A stretch of 64,000 nt of DNA, from contig SAXG01000117.1 in assembly GCA_012932865.1 (NCBI GenBank), forward strand, positions 25,177 to 89,176, in the 5' to 3' direction. A model generated the notes under the pieces. The model had not been told where the DNA came from. It ran no database searches and saw only the letters and a list, made by a program, of their open reading frames with translations. This DNA is from Amylostereum areolatum. Taxonomy: Eukaryota > Basidiomycota > Agaricomycetes > Russulales > Stereaceae. This document shows positions 12,500 to 23,415 of this stretch, in pieces (position 1 is the first letter of the stretch; every line of letters starts with the position of its first letter). Both the position numbers and the translations under genes were made by a program.

Positions 12500-14035
12500 T
12501 CAGTTGCTGTCCTCATCCACGTCTTGAAACTCCGCATCCGCATCCGCGTACATGTCGTTGTCATCCGGCTCGTCGTTTATATTTTCCCAATCTTCACTGT
12601 CGTCGTCCTCGTCGTCCTCGTCCCAGTTGTCCTCGTCCTCGTCCTCGAGTTCGCTCCCACCACCGAAATCGTCGTCAAACTCGTCCCCCGTCCGAAAATG
12701 CCACGATCGCTCCAGCCACCGGTCGATCGTTATTCTCGGTAGCGCTTGTCCATTATCTTCCACGAGCCGATCTTGCAGCGTCTGCTCCTGCAAACGGATA
12801 CCCCGCTCGGCGCACGTTCGCTCGAACGCATCCCAAACGCCAGGCGCAAAGTCCGCGGCCTTCGCCACCGCTCCCCACCGGTGGGACATGGTGATGTAGA
12901 CCCTCCTGAGGGCAGGAAGACCGTTGGAGCGGAGAATGGCGTGCAAAACGGCAAGCTCATCTTGCGCTTCGAGCGATATCTGGAGCACCTCGAGCGCGGC
13001 GAGGCCCTTCGACAGAACGGTGATGGGAATGTTCTCCGTGTAGAATCTGAACACGCGCAGGTTGGACAGGGAGGGAATGACATCGTGCAGTCTGTCGGCG
13101 TACGGACCGTCCTTGTTTTTCAGTGCAGTGCTTTCTAACTCGATGTCCTCGATGCTATCCCGCCACAGCTCGAGCGCACGCCCAAACCCGGCCGCCGAGA
13201 ATTGGTAACCAGACAGGTAGATCGTGCGTACGGCGGGCGCGATGCGCGCGAGCGCGACGAGGTGGCGATCCTCGATATTTGAGAGGATCGCGACGTCCCT
13301 CAGGTGCGGACATGCACCATCTTGCACGGAGAAGTTGGCCGCGAAGTGCTGGTCTTCGTTCTCGGAGGAAGGCGCATGGGAGAAGCCTAAAGCATCGCGG
13401 TATACGGTGAGGGAACGGAGTTCAGGCCAACGCTGGATCATCTCGAAGAATTTGGGTAGATGGTGGAAGGCGTCGCACCGCGTGTCGCTCATCGCGTAGC
13501 GCGAGACGAGTACGTCGCGGAGGCCCGTGGCCGCGCCGAGTGCGCGGTGGAGTGCTTTCAGCTCGTAGCCGTTCCATCCGTGAATCTCGACCTCCTTCAG
13601 GTTCGGGCAGCGGTCAATGATCTTGGCGAGAGCGGCGGTCTCGGTGCGGTGCATGCGCAGAGAGGCGTACCGGATTTCGAGCACGAGGGATGCGAGCGTG
13701 GGCGTGCGACGTAGGGTGCGCAAGAGATGGTGGCATGCATAAGGGAGGCCATCGTCGGCATTGCCGAGGTAAACGCAGGTGTAAAGTGCCAGGCGCGCAG
13801 CGTGTAGCCAGTGTTTGTCGACACGTGCACAGCGGGCGAGCGTGCGGCTGGGGGAGAGGTCATAGAGTCTGCGGTGCTTGGTCATGAGCATAATTTGACT
13901 GAGGACCTCTAATGGGATTGTGGGCAACGGACTGAAAGGAGCCATCAAATGAGAGAGTTGAACGCGGTCAGGAAAGAACGCATTTACGCACCGACCGTTG
14001 GCCTGCAGTGATTCTTCTACTTCGTGATCTGACAT
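12500..14035 (-). CDS. F-box/LRR-like protein with acidic tail
   Basis: An intronless frame of 511 codons. Residues 35-80 (PLPTIPLEVLSQIMLM then CARVDKHWLHAARLALY) fit an F-box-like motif that would bind Skp1 in an SCF ubiquitin ligase. The middle 300 residues are repeated Leu-rich segments (PNLKEVEIHGW, PELRSLTVY, PHLRDVAIL, SNLRVFRFY) typical of fungal F-box LRR substrate receptors. The last 60 residues are an extreme Asp/Glu tract. Large divergent families of such proteins are common in Agaricomycetes, so the substrate cannot be guessed. The first ATG is used; the frame has no earlier in-frame Met. Confidence 0.85.
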   Translation of the reverse strand: MSDHEVEESLQANGRCVNAFFPDRVQLSHLMAPFSPLPTIPLEVLSQIMLMTKHRRLYDLSPSRTLARCARVDKHWLHAARLALYTCVYLGNADDGLPYACHHLLRTLRRTPTLASLVLEIRYASLRMHRTETAALAKIIDRCPNLKEVEIHGWNGYELKALHRALGAATGLRDVLVSRYAMSDTRCDAFHHLPKFFEMIQRWPELRSLTVYRDALGFSHAPSSENEDQHFAANFSVQDGACPHLRDVAILSNIEDRHLVALARIAPAVRTIYLSGYQFSAAGFGRALELWRDSIEDIELESTALKNKDGPYADRLHDVIPSLSNLRVFRFYTENIPITVLSKGLAALEVLQISLEAQDELAVLHAILRSNGLPALRRVYITMSHRWGAVAKAADFAPGVWDAFERTCAERGIRLQEQTLQDRLVEDNGQALPRITIDRWLERSWHFRTGDEFDDDFGGGSELEDEDEDNWDEDDEDDDSEDWENINDEPDDNDMYADADAEFQDVDEDSN

Positions 14036-14342
14036 CCTGTCACTATTTTACGATTAGTATGATTAGCTATAGGAAATGGAGTTGACGTACGCGCTGTACT
14101 TCGTCTGAGGCCCTAAGGGTGCAAGTGAGGATCAGAAGAACAGAGCAGGCTTGAGTCGTGTTGACTCTGCCGCGTTCGTCACGTGTACGTGTGCACTGTG
14201 CTGGCCGAAAAATAACCTCTGGTACAGACGCATCGGCGCCGACAGCTTCGCTCGAAGCTTCGACCAACGACCATCGACTCGACTTCACCACAGGCCTACT
14301 TCACCACCCCTTTCCGCTAACACTCGGGAAGCCTTCATTAAT
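14036..14342. other. Divergent intergenic region
   Basis: About 300 bp between the starts of the minus-strand F-box gene and the plus-strand zinc-finger gene; probably a shared promoter. No distinct motif recognised. Confidence 0.45.
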
Positions 14343-15532
14343 ATGTTCAAACGCGTCGATCGTAGGCTACGACGAAAGGAGGAGGAAGAGCAGCTTGGTA
14401 TTAACGAAGAGATGAAAGAGGTCATGGGCTTGAATGACACCGACTCTTCCGAGTCCGAGTCCGAATCCGACTCTTCTACCGACTCTGACTCTGGTGTTGG
14501 CTCCGGCTCCGGAGAACAATCTAACTCTGACACCCCGGTGGGCGGGAGCATACTCAAGAAAGCGCTGGGCAAGTCGTTGAAGCGGAAACGAGTTCAGGTG
14601 GAGGATGCCGAGGAAACCGACCAGGAGTCAGCGGACGAAGAACCTTCGTCAGAGGAGGTCGAAGAAGGTGAAGAGGATGAGGACGAGGGCGTCAGTATCG
14701 CATCTGCCCTACGAGAACCTATTCATGTCGTATCCCTCGACCCAGATATCCGCGCATGTGTCTTTTGTCCCGGGAAATCACTCAAAAACCCTCGCATGAT
14801 AGAGGTTCACGAATCATCAAAAGTATGTGTGTTACCAACGTGCTGGAAGTGTTCTGAGATTTGGCATGCAGCATCACCAACGTCGATTAAAGCGTGCCCA
14901 GGAGCTCTCAATGGGACTTGATCCAGAGGAGGACATCCGTACTGTGCTCTCGCAGTTGGGAGATGAGAAGAGCCCCTCTGTGGCTCCTCAGACTGAATCC
15001 AAACGTGCAGCAAAACGAGTGCGTAGTCTTGTTGCTTTTGCCATTTTCTCCTTCCTTAGGCTCATATCTGCTTTAGAAGGCAAAACAGGCCGCAATAAAA
15101 CAAAAGAAAGAGAAGGAGAAGGCAAAGAAAGCAGCAGGGATTAAACTGAAAAAGGAGAAGAAGTTACAAGCAGCGAATGATGATGCTACGTCGACGGAAG
15201 CCAATCGCGATCGACACCCGTCGCCCACCGATATTAACGACAAAAAAGCCCCGAAAGCTAGACACCAAAAGTCAGCTATCACCGCACCACCTAATCCTAG
15301 CCACTCGAAGAAGTCTGCACTCGAGGGCGGACGAGAAGTGAAGAAAAGGAGGAAAACAAATGGCGGTGAAGAGCCAAAGAAGGCTTCGAAGACCTCCTCT
15401 CGAATGCATTCTGCTCCTCGATATTTTGACGGGAAACAGAAGGCAGAGCCAGATCGTGACGGCGAAAAGTCCCGTCGCAGAAACGGGAAGGAGGTGCATA
15501 CGAAGGAGGACGTGTTGCGAATATTCGATTGA
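14343..15532 (+). CDS. Nucleolar-type U1-like zinc-finger protein
   Basis: Exons are 14343-14822, 14872-15018 and 15089-15532. The protein starts MFKRVDRRLRRKEEEEQLG. It carries a long Ser/Asp/Glu tract (residues about 35-60), a basic patch SLKRKR, and another Glu-rich stretch. It then has a zinc-finger-like CVFCPGKSLKNPRMIEVHES followed by SKHHQRRLKR, so the spacing is C-x2-C-x13-H-x5-H across the first splice junction. The C-terminal half is Lys/Arg-rich with a long charged helix. This layout suggests a nuclear or nucleolar RNA-binding protein involved in ribosome assembly, which is inference from composition. It could equally be another U1-type finger protein. Confidence 0.8.
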
Positions 15533-15647
15533 ATCATTGCAATACATTCTCGATATGTGATTAGACAAGTGTACATGACGAGGAAGTCCATCCGGAAAGG
15601 ATAAAAATAAGATAACGCATACATGCGAGGCAGGTCAGTCGGGTAGG
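15533..15647. other. Short convergent gap
   Basis: The zinc-finger gene and the kinase gene end toward each other with 115 bp between stop codons; nothing else seen. Confidence 0.5.
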
Positions 15648-17374
15648 TCACCGAGCGTTTTGAAGTAAAGCGGTGACTGTGTCGAGAACCTACGGAGTAT
15701 CTGAGTATGTAACATGGATTGGTCGATACCAAAGAAAAAAAATCTACCTGGTTGATATCAGGACGATCCTTCGGGTCGACTTTGAGCATGCTGTCGATTA
15801 ACGACTTGAAACCCTGGGAATAGTTTGATGCTGGGTGTTTGTACCGCGCGTTCAAGACAGCCATGGCTATCGAACCACCCTGCTCAGTCGTTTGCATGTT
15901 CTCAAACGGAGAGTGTAGATATGCAAGTGCGAAAAGAACGCATCCAAGGGACTGAGTCACCGTCAGATCGTACTCTGCACTGTCACGGCGGCAGACCTAC
16001 CCATATATCCACCTTCTCGTCCAGAGCGACCCCAGTCTTGACATCGAACAATTCTGGCGCCCGGTACGCCATCGTACTCTGTTCAGCAGCAAGGTCCTGT
16101 GACGCAAAGTCGTGGTATGAATGAATAGTTGCCTGACGCACGATTTCTGCACAAACGCACCTGTTGAACGAGAGCCTGGGAGCGGTTCTCTATCGATATC
16201 CTGGCCTTCATGCAACTCCCGAAATCCATGAGGATGGGTGTCACCCCGTCATCAGCGATCATAACATTGCTGGCGAGGAATATTAATTGTGTAAAGGTCC
16301 AACCCCGCGGAAGCCCTTACCCTGGTTTGAGATCTCTATGGGCATAGGGAACGATTTCCCCGGCTCCGGCGTTTCCTGATGGTGTCAGCTCTTCGTCACC
16401 ATCAAACACAACGTCGCCCTCATCCATCCTCTGTCGAGACACGAGGGGTACGCTGGCAGACGTATCGCCCTCCCCACCATAAGAATAACCTCCAGCGGCG
16501 TCGCCTTCAGGATGAGGAAACATTTCATCTGCATCGTCGTCCTCGTCGGAATGAGGAGCACGGGCAGGAGTCCGTTTTGATGATCCCGCACCAGCGGATG
16601 CCGGAGCTCGGTACATGTGCATGGCACGGATAGCTTCGCATGTGCCCTTGAAGAGCCGAAGCATCTGTCGCTCAGAGAAATGCGATCCATTCTGAGTATG
16701 AGTGTTGATTGCATCTTGGAGGTTACCGCGCTATACTCGCGTTGGACAATTTTCAGAGACGTGGAAGGCGAACGGACCTTGTAGACAGGTAGGAAGAGAT
16801 ACACGATCTTGCCTTCGCCATCTGAATCTTGGAGCACAGCCGAGTCCTGTTTTATGTGAGATGCGCACCTCGATATAGCAGACATTGGCTTACGAGAATG
16901 CGAATGATATTGGGATGTCTGCGAGTTGTTTAAGTGATACGTTCACGCGGACAGTAGTAAGTAACGCACGCACTTAAATCGGCGGTATGCCTCTACCTCC
17001 CGCATTGCTTCCTTGACGCCATCTTGTCCCGTTGGGCAGTAGATCTTCTTCAATGCGAACTCACGCTACTTTGGAATAGGTATGACGAAAGAAGTAGGGA
17101 TGCTAACGAGTACTCACCCCACTCGTTTCATCCTGCGCAAGATACACGAATGAGAATCCACCTTCTCCCAAGACCTTCATGATCTGGACTATAAGTACAT
17201 ACATCAACAAAACGTTATGATAACAAACAGAGGCGAGCACGCACAGGTTCTGCCGTTGATTTTGAGTTTAGTCTGCTGCTGGCAGATGCAACCGGAGATG
17301 GCTGAGATGGCGTCTTTGGCGTGGAATTTGAGAGTATCAAAAGCATGTAGCAGGGACGGTGGTAGAGAATCCAT
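15648..17374 (-). CDS. ENV7: STK16/Env7-type serine/threonine protein kinase
   Basis: A split gene of about ten exons encoding a NAK-family kinase resembling human STK16 and yeast Env7, a palmitoylated vacuolar/Golgi kinase. The N-terminus has a Cys pair (SGCICQQQTK) like the lipidated start of STK16. The glycine loop LGEGGFSFVYLA follows, then the Lys in FALKKIYCP, catalytic HRDLKPGN, MDFGS, and YRAPELF, then VDIWSLGCVLFA and DPKDRPDI. The last exon, read as VLDTVTALLQNAR, follows an intron with a T-rich start. An acidic/Gly-rich insert of roughly 75 residues (from about 16610 to 16345) separates the IRAMHMYRAP helix from HRDLKP, longer than in the animal kinase. The start ATG at 17374 gives a short leader before the Cys motif. 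Confidence 0.88.
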
Positions 17375-17883
17375 GGTTATGAGGACACTTGTACAGGGAT
17401 GCCGAATTATCAATGAAAGTGTCCCGGTCGTGGTTGAAGCCCGTTGTTGACCCGTCGCCGCCGGGGCCGTCAGCAAGTCCGACGGTGCCGAGACAATGGA
17501 CCGCGCTCACGATCACGTGATCCCAATCTACCCGGTCCCGCGCAGTCCGCCGTTCGCCTTTGTACACCTCGGCACTAATACCTTTCAAGTCCACGTTTGA
17601 GCATCTAGTTCTTCTCGACATTGGACTTAACGCAGACAAAGGAAAAATGAACATCTGCACAGTGCCTCTTTTGACTGGTGGCTAGGTGCTCAAAGAGTGA
17701 CTTGGCAGCGCCTCAGATCTTCAGACGTGAGGTGCGTCTCGAGGCCGTCTTTGACTTTCACCCGCTTATAAACACTTCTCTCAGACAGGAATCGCGCACC
17801 TTCCAACTCCTAACGAGACCCGGTGAGTTCACCTCTCTTCAACCTCCCTCCGCAACTCAATCCCTCACTGTGGCAGATCTGAC
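17375..17883. other. Divergent intergenic region, kinase and F-box gene
   Basis: About 510 bp between two outward genes. A TATA-like CTTATAAAC sits at 17764-17772, about 115 bp before the F-box ATG chosen here, so frames opening earlier (ATG 17678) are probably untranscribed leader. Confidence 0.45.
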
Positions 17884-19682
17884 GATGCTCGCCCTCGCTG
17901 CACACATTCCTTCACCCACCCCCGACGCTGTGGCTGGCACCACCGTCGATTTCCATTCGCTCCTCGTTATAAACTTCAGGCGCGAGCACAACGAGAGACA
18001 GCCCATCAACCGTCTTCCAGTCGAACTGCTCGGCATGATTTTCACCATCCTTTCCAACGACGACCATCCTAGGCAGTCACTCATATCTGCATTCTCTTTA
18101 GGAAGCTCAAGACCCAACCTAGGCTGGATCAGAGTCACGCACGTCTGCCATTATATGCGAAACGTATGCCTCAGTATGAAACTCCTTTGGGCCAAAGTTA
18201 TCTTCACCTTTCCCTCTGCCACCTCGGTGATACTATCGCGGATGGAGAACACTCCTTTCCCACTTCGATGGGACTTCTCCTGCGACATGTCTTCCCTTTC
18301 GAAGAATGCGCTTGTAGTTGAGGCATTGCAACATCTCCCTCAGATCACAGATCTAGATTTGACGGCAGACGATCGTACCTTCAACGACATTGCCAGTCGC
18401 ATGTCCTCTTATACCGCCGAGTCCTTGGAGAAACTATCGTTAACACACTCAGAGAAGATCTCTCCCACAACTCCCACATGCTACGCCTTCCAGACCACGT
18501 TGTTCGCAGGTCGCACAACTAAGTTGCGACATCTCTCCCTCCGTCGTTGCACAATCCCTTGGGGCTCGCCCTTATTCCAAGACCTCACTCGAATGGAAAT
18601 AATCCTCGATGAACTCATTCCTTCTTCCAAACTATCATCAATCGAAAACCTCCTGGACATTCTTTCTGGTGCCCCTTCCCTGGCTGTACTAAAATTGGTA
18701 TATGCCATCCCCAAATCCTCGCCTTCCGGTGCACTCCCAGTCGTCGCACTAAATCATCTCCAATACATCTACCTCGTGGGTGAACGCAGTGATGTTATGG
18801 CGCTGTGGACCCATGTAATCCTACCGAAGGGTGCCGTCGCCAATGTCGAGTGCGTCGACAACATTTCCATCGACGAGTGCAATAGTCTCGCCTCAATCCT
18901 CACGCACGCGCGCAAGTTAGAAGAACTCGGATCATCCTACGGCATATCCTTTGCCACCAATCTCGCAAGTACCGCAATTCAATTCTGGGTGCCATTTGAG
19001 GGTCATACTGCATCCACCATCGTCCCTGTTGGGCCTTTCAACCACGATCACAGACCAGTTCTTACACTCAAATTTCCCAGCCCACGTGTCGTATCGGATC
19101 TAGAGCTCCTTGCACTCGGTTTATTTCGACGGGTTAGCTTCTGTAATATCCAAGCCCTGGCGTTGAACCTACGTGGAGTACAGCTGGCCTCATGGGTCGA
19201 CCTTCTCATGCTTTTCCCCCGGTTAACGACACTGTACACACATGGCGCTACCTTTTGGCGCATATCTGAAGCTCTCAACGTCGGGTACGACCGCTCCCCT
19301 GGCTGTTATTCCCGGGTATGATCTCCCTTTCCACACGCCGAACAATGACCTGTCACTGATACTCCCACTTCCCGTCCAGGTGGCCCTTGTTCCTGCACTT
19401 CACACATTGTGGTTGGACAGCGCCAGTAATTGGGAATATTGGGAGCATCCAATGTTGTCAACACGGCGATGTACCGAGGGCGCATTCAAGCTTCTGAAAA
19501 TTCAGAATGGGGATCCCTGTGTCAAGCAGCTGGCTCATGACCTTTGTTACTATTTGAAGGTGGAGTGGCTCTCTCCCGAAGGCGACGTATTGTATGCGGT
19601 GGAGCGCCAGGAAGGGCGTAATATCAGGTCCGTCCTTTGCCGCTGGGCCAGTCATGGAACAGAAAATGATATCTGTCCTTAG
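17884..19682 (+). CDS. F-box protein (Agaricomycete type)
   Basis: Two exons, 17884-19315 and 19380-19682, joined in phase 0 as CYSR|VALVPALHTLW. About 40 residues in, INRLPVELLGMIFTIL followed by WIRVTHVCHYMRNVCL is the classic basidiomycete F-box core that binds Skp1. The rest is long and Leu-rich with LRR-like segments (LRHLSLRRC, FPRLTTLYTHG) that would select substrates. Such genes form very large lineage-specific families in mushrooms, and the target is unknown. The frame is open upstream to ATG 17678, but a TATA-like box near 17768 argues for the later start. Confidence in the exact start is low. Confidence 0.82.
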
Positions 19683-19887
19683 TCCAAGCGATGCAAATTG
19701 ATCAGACTGCACGATAACAGTATGAAGGGGCTGTAAAAGCTACAATATGGCATTTCCTATTAATCCTATAACATAGCAATACTCGTAATAATACAGACTA
19801 ACTGACGCATACAACGTACCTATCGAAGCGCATAATAGCAATGTCCCAATGAAAACATGTAACAGCGAGACACAAGTGTGAAAGCAA

Positions 19888-22039
19888 CTAGTCCTCGTAT
19901 CCCAATTCCTTGTCCCGCTTCGCACGGCGCCATTGCGCGCGCTCCTCGTCCGTCAGCGCGTACCATCCCTCAACCTCGTCCTGGAGCTCTAGCTCCCACT
20001 TCTCCTCCAGGTCGAGCATCTTCTTACTTTTCTTCGGCGGAGGAGGACGAGGAGCGGGAGGCGGGGGCGTGCTTCGATTAGGATGCAGCGGGGCAATACG
20101 CCGCAGCATTGATTTGGAGGATTTAGCGAGCGGGGAGTACGTGCCGACAGACACGGGAGATCCAGCATGGGAAGCCGCACGCCGTATAATCTCTTGCATG
20201 GGAGTCGCCTTAGGCCGGCCGAAAGTCCAGCGCCTCGTCGTCGAGGTGGAAGACGGCGCTGGAGTCGAGGGTGTTGGTGTAGAGGGTTTCGGATCTGGCC
20301 TGGGCGAGGATGGTTGGACGTTTTCCTGATGTGTTGTGTTAGTTGGAAAAGACACGTACGTGAGAAGGCTTTACCTTGGTACGCGAGGGTATCTCTGACT
20401 CTGCCTCTCCGTCCGTTTCTCCGATGGGGGTGTGATCCTTGGATTTACCCTTGCCGTCAGAGACAGTTGTAGAAACCACATCCTCTCCCGCCGCTTCCCC
20501 TTCGTCGTCGTCGGGAATGACAGCCTTTTTCGCGACCTTCTTGCGCGACTTCTTCACACCATCCCCGATACCATCGTTGTTGTTCGTCGCTTTGCCTTTA
20601 TTGGACTTGGACTTCTGGGCAACCTCTTTAGGAGCGGGGCGGTTGCTTCCGTGCGGCAGAAGGGGGAATAAGCTGCAGTTCATCCTCGTCCTCCGAGTTC
20701 GGCACGGGTGATAGACTCCCACGAAAGTCCATAGGAGAGGGTCGTCGAGCGGCAGGCTGCATGGTAGGAGCACTTGTGCCACAATCTTCCATTACGACGT
20801 CGTTGTCTCTAGTCTTGTCTGTGGAAGAGGGACTGGAGGGCTCGATAACAACCTGGACCGTCGATTTTTGCTTGCGTTTGCCGGGTTTGGCCTTAGGCTT
20901 CTTCGCTCCTTCTTCCCCCGCTTTCTTCGCCTTCTTTTCGCCTTTCTTGCTTTTCTTCGAAGGAGGAGCGGATGCCTCAGGAACTTCGACCGACCCGGAG
21001 GAGTCCGCGAAGAACAGTGGCGGAACGGCTGGAGGGGGCATAAGAGCAGAGTCCCTGTCAACCGCCCCTACACCATCCCCCTCATTATCGGATTCATCGA
21101 CGATTCGGGAGGACCGTTTGCGCTTTTTAGAACTCGAAGTTGAAGAAAGGGAAGACGACTCGGGGACAGGGGAATCCCGTATCAGAGAACGGGGTGAGGA
21201 CGGACGCGGGGCACTACTGGAAGGGAGGGGGTCTGAAGGAGGCACCATAGGGAAACTTGAGCTTGGGACAGGGATGGTGGCCTCTGACTCTGTGATGGAG
21301 ACGTCGGCCGGATGGGGGTCAGCCACCTTCGCACGCTTGACAGGACGAGGCTTTGGGCGAGCCTTGTTCGTTTTCCGAGGCTCTGGAGACTTCAATACTA
21401 GTTCATCCTCGTCCGATGAGATGTCAATAACGTCCACTTGCGGGGTGATCGCTTTGACGGCTTTCCGCGCGCGCATCTTCGCCCGCTCGGCAGCTCCCTG
21501 CGGGTAGTCAACGCTCAAGGCGTTGTCTTTCAGAGGGGTATGCAGACTTCTCTGGAAACTGGGGCCAGCTATGGTTGTGGGAAGGATGGCTTTGTCGGGT
21601 GATGGTGTTTGGATGGTGGGAGAGTCACTCCGACTGACTTCGGAGCTAGCTTGAGCACGTTTGATGACAGGCCGAGGCCGAGGCCGAGAGGAGGATGTGG
21701 AAGCAGCCGGAGGTTCGGAAGGTGCTGGGAAAGACGAGATAGTGGAAGCAGTGGCGAGGCGAGGGTTGGTCGAGAACGTCGAGATGGCGGAAGTGTCGAC
21801 AGGGCGATGCAAGGCTTCTGTGCGAGAGGGGAACTGATCTATGGTCGATATTGAAACTGTTGATAGAGTGTGAGTTGTAATGTGAGTTGGGCTTGGGAGG
21901 TGAGCTCACTAGAGGGTCCGCTACCACTTCCTTCAAGTTGTCCCGCCGGTGGGATAGGTTCAGGCTGTACCAGCAGGAGAGTATCTTCATCTTCGCTATC
22001 AGCCACGATCCAGTTATCATCGGCATCCTGGGGGCCCAT
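19888..22039 (-). CDS. Disordered, basic Ser/Pro-rich nuclear-type protein with an apparent frameshift
   Basis: It starts MGPQDADDNWIVADSEDEDT at 22039. Intron 1 is 21857-21909; the long second exon reads to about 20660; a later intron is 20326-20374; and the last exon ends ...RRAKRDKELGYED. The body is disordered with Ser/Pro/Lys clusters (SKKRKRSSR, SKKSKKGEKKAKKAG) and acidic patches (SSDEDE, NSEDEDELQ). The last exon has a conserved-looking block TTRRWTFGRPKATPMQ and a Trp/charged C-terminus. The frame ending ...ELQLIPPSAARKQ and the frame resuming ...NRPAPKEVAQKSK differ by one base, and I see no usable intron between them. A C5/G5 run at 20662-20666 is the likely place. Function not recognised; a chromatin-linked role is only a guess. 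Confidence 0.72.
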
Positions 22040-22288
22040 GTTGGGGAAGGGTGAGGGCGGTTGTACTGGTGGGTGGTGGTGGAAGGAAAGAAAGCGCGGC
22101 GTGCCCGACGCGTGCGAGAGGAAGACCCGACAAAGTCACCGGATCGCATTGTACCCCATATCGAGGCATCACGTGGTGGGCGCCCTTGCCATGAATCAAC
22201 GATTCGACTTCACTAGCTTCACTTGACTTCATGCAAGTCAACAGCAGTACGCTCCGGGGACGAGATACTTGGTTCGAATAGTAGCATT

Positions 22289-23107
22289 ATGTCAACCACC
22301 CCTTTGTCCTCCATCTCCCCACCCCCAACTCCCACTCGCCCTAGATCCACCAACGGACCGTCTCGTTTGTCAAATTCCCCCGTACCCTCTTCTCCGAGAC
22401 GGGTTTCAGGTGGTTCCCTGGCAAATGCCCCCCTAGATCGCTCAAAGTCGAGGGCGCGTGATCTTTTACGCAAACACTATGGTCTCGGTGTTGGTCCTCC
22501 CCCTCCCTCTGGACGGCCGATGGATCCCATGGACCTAGGTGCGTTTCCTCCTCACATCCTGTGACCTTCCCTTGACTTGACCACCAGATTCGCCTGCATT
22601 CGACCCTAAAGCGTACTATGAACAACTCATCACCACCTCCACATTGACCACTCTTCTGAAGAAAGAGAACGAGCTTTTGAACGGTGTGTCAGGCTCTCTG
22701 TCCATGTCGTGCCGCGTCCGGCTCTCTGATACCGGATACACAGACATGCGGCAACTCGACAGCGAACGACAGTCCCTCGTGTACAATCATCACCATGAAC
22801 TCATCGCTGCTACAGATACCATCTCTGCAGTGGGTATCCATGCCTCCAATCCTACCACGATATCCCTCTGACGCACTTTACGCAGATGAAAACTCGCGCG
22901 GAGTCTCTCGACGCAGATCTTGACCTTCTTAAGATCGCGTTCTCTGAGATATCGCGTCTCAGCGCCGAAGTCGCCATTGAAGACTCTGCCGGGTCAGTAG
23001 TTGGCGGTTCGGATGATTCTATTTTGTAGACACTGACAGCTAGGTTGCGAGACCTTGTGCTTTGGGTGGGTCGAAAGCTACGCATAGGACGAAATGCGCA
23101 TACATAA
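22289..23107 (+). CDS. VPS51: Vps51/Vps67 family subunit of the GARP tethering complex
   Basis: Vps51 is the small GARP subunit that helps tether endosome-derived vesicles at the trans-Golgi and binds the SNARE Tlg1. Exons are 22289-22538, 22588-22683, 22744-22829, 22886-about 22991, and a last exon ending at 23107. After a Pro/Ser-rich N-terminus come the family hallmarks RDLLRKHYGLG, SPAFDPKAYYEQLI, TTLLKKENELLNDMRQLD, SERQSLVYNHHHELIAATD and MKTRAESLDADLDLL, a helical coiled-coil region as in Vps51-type tethers. The short last exon adds LRDLVLWVGRKLRIGR. It is divergent from the 22039 gene with only 249 bp between starts, which implies a shared promoter. Confidence 0.87.
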
Positions 23108-23415
23108 TTTCTAGTCACTACGTCTCCTATATCACCCTCTGCTGGTTGACCAGGACCTTCTGACCATTGTCACGTCCAGATGTGTATTCTATGTACCTGA
23201 TCTTTACCCTGATGCAGCACATCGCCGCCTTACGTCGCAATTCCACTTGGATACTCTCGAAACTCAGTCTTCTCGCGAAATGACCACTGGTCAGGCTGAG
23301 AATAGTGTGCATAAACAAGGCATATTTTTTGCATATCAACATAAGTAGCCATAAACGTATTCTTTAATAAATCCTCCAACGACATCCAAATTCTCGTTTT
23401 CGCCCTTCACGGGCC
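23108..23415. other. Convergent intergenic gap
   Basis: About 300 AT-rich bases between the VPS51 stop and the stop of the next minus-strand gene; no gene seen. Confidence 0.5.

Noticed and set aside
15073..15960. 295-codon minus-strand frame
   Set aside because: Only its first 110 codons or so belong to the kinase; the remainder runs through an intron and over the zinc-finger gene on the other strand.
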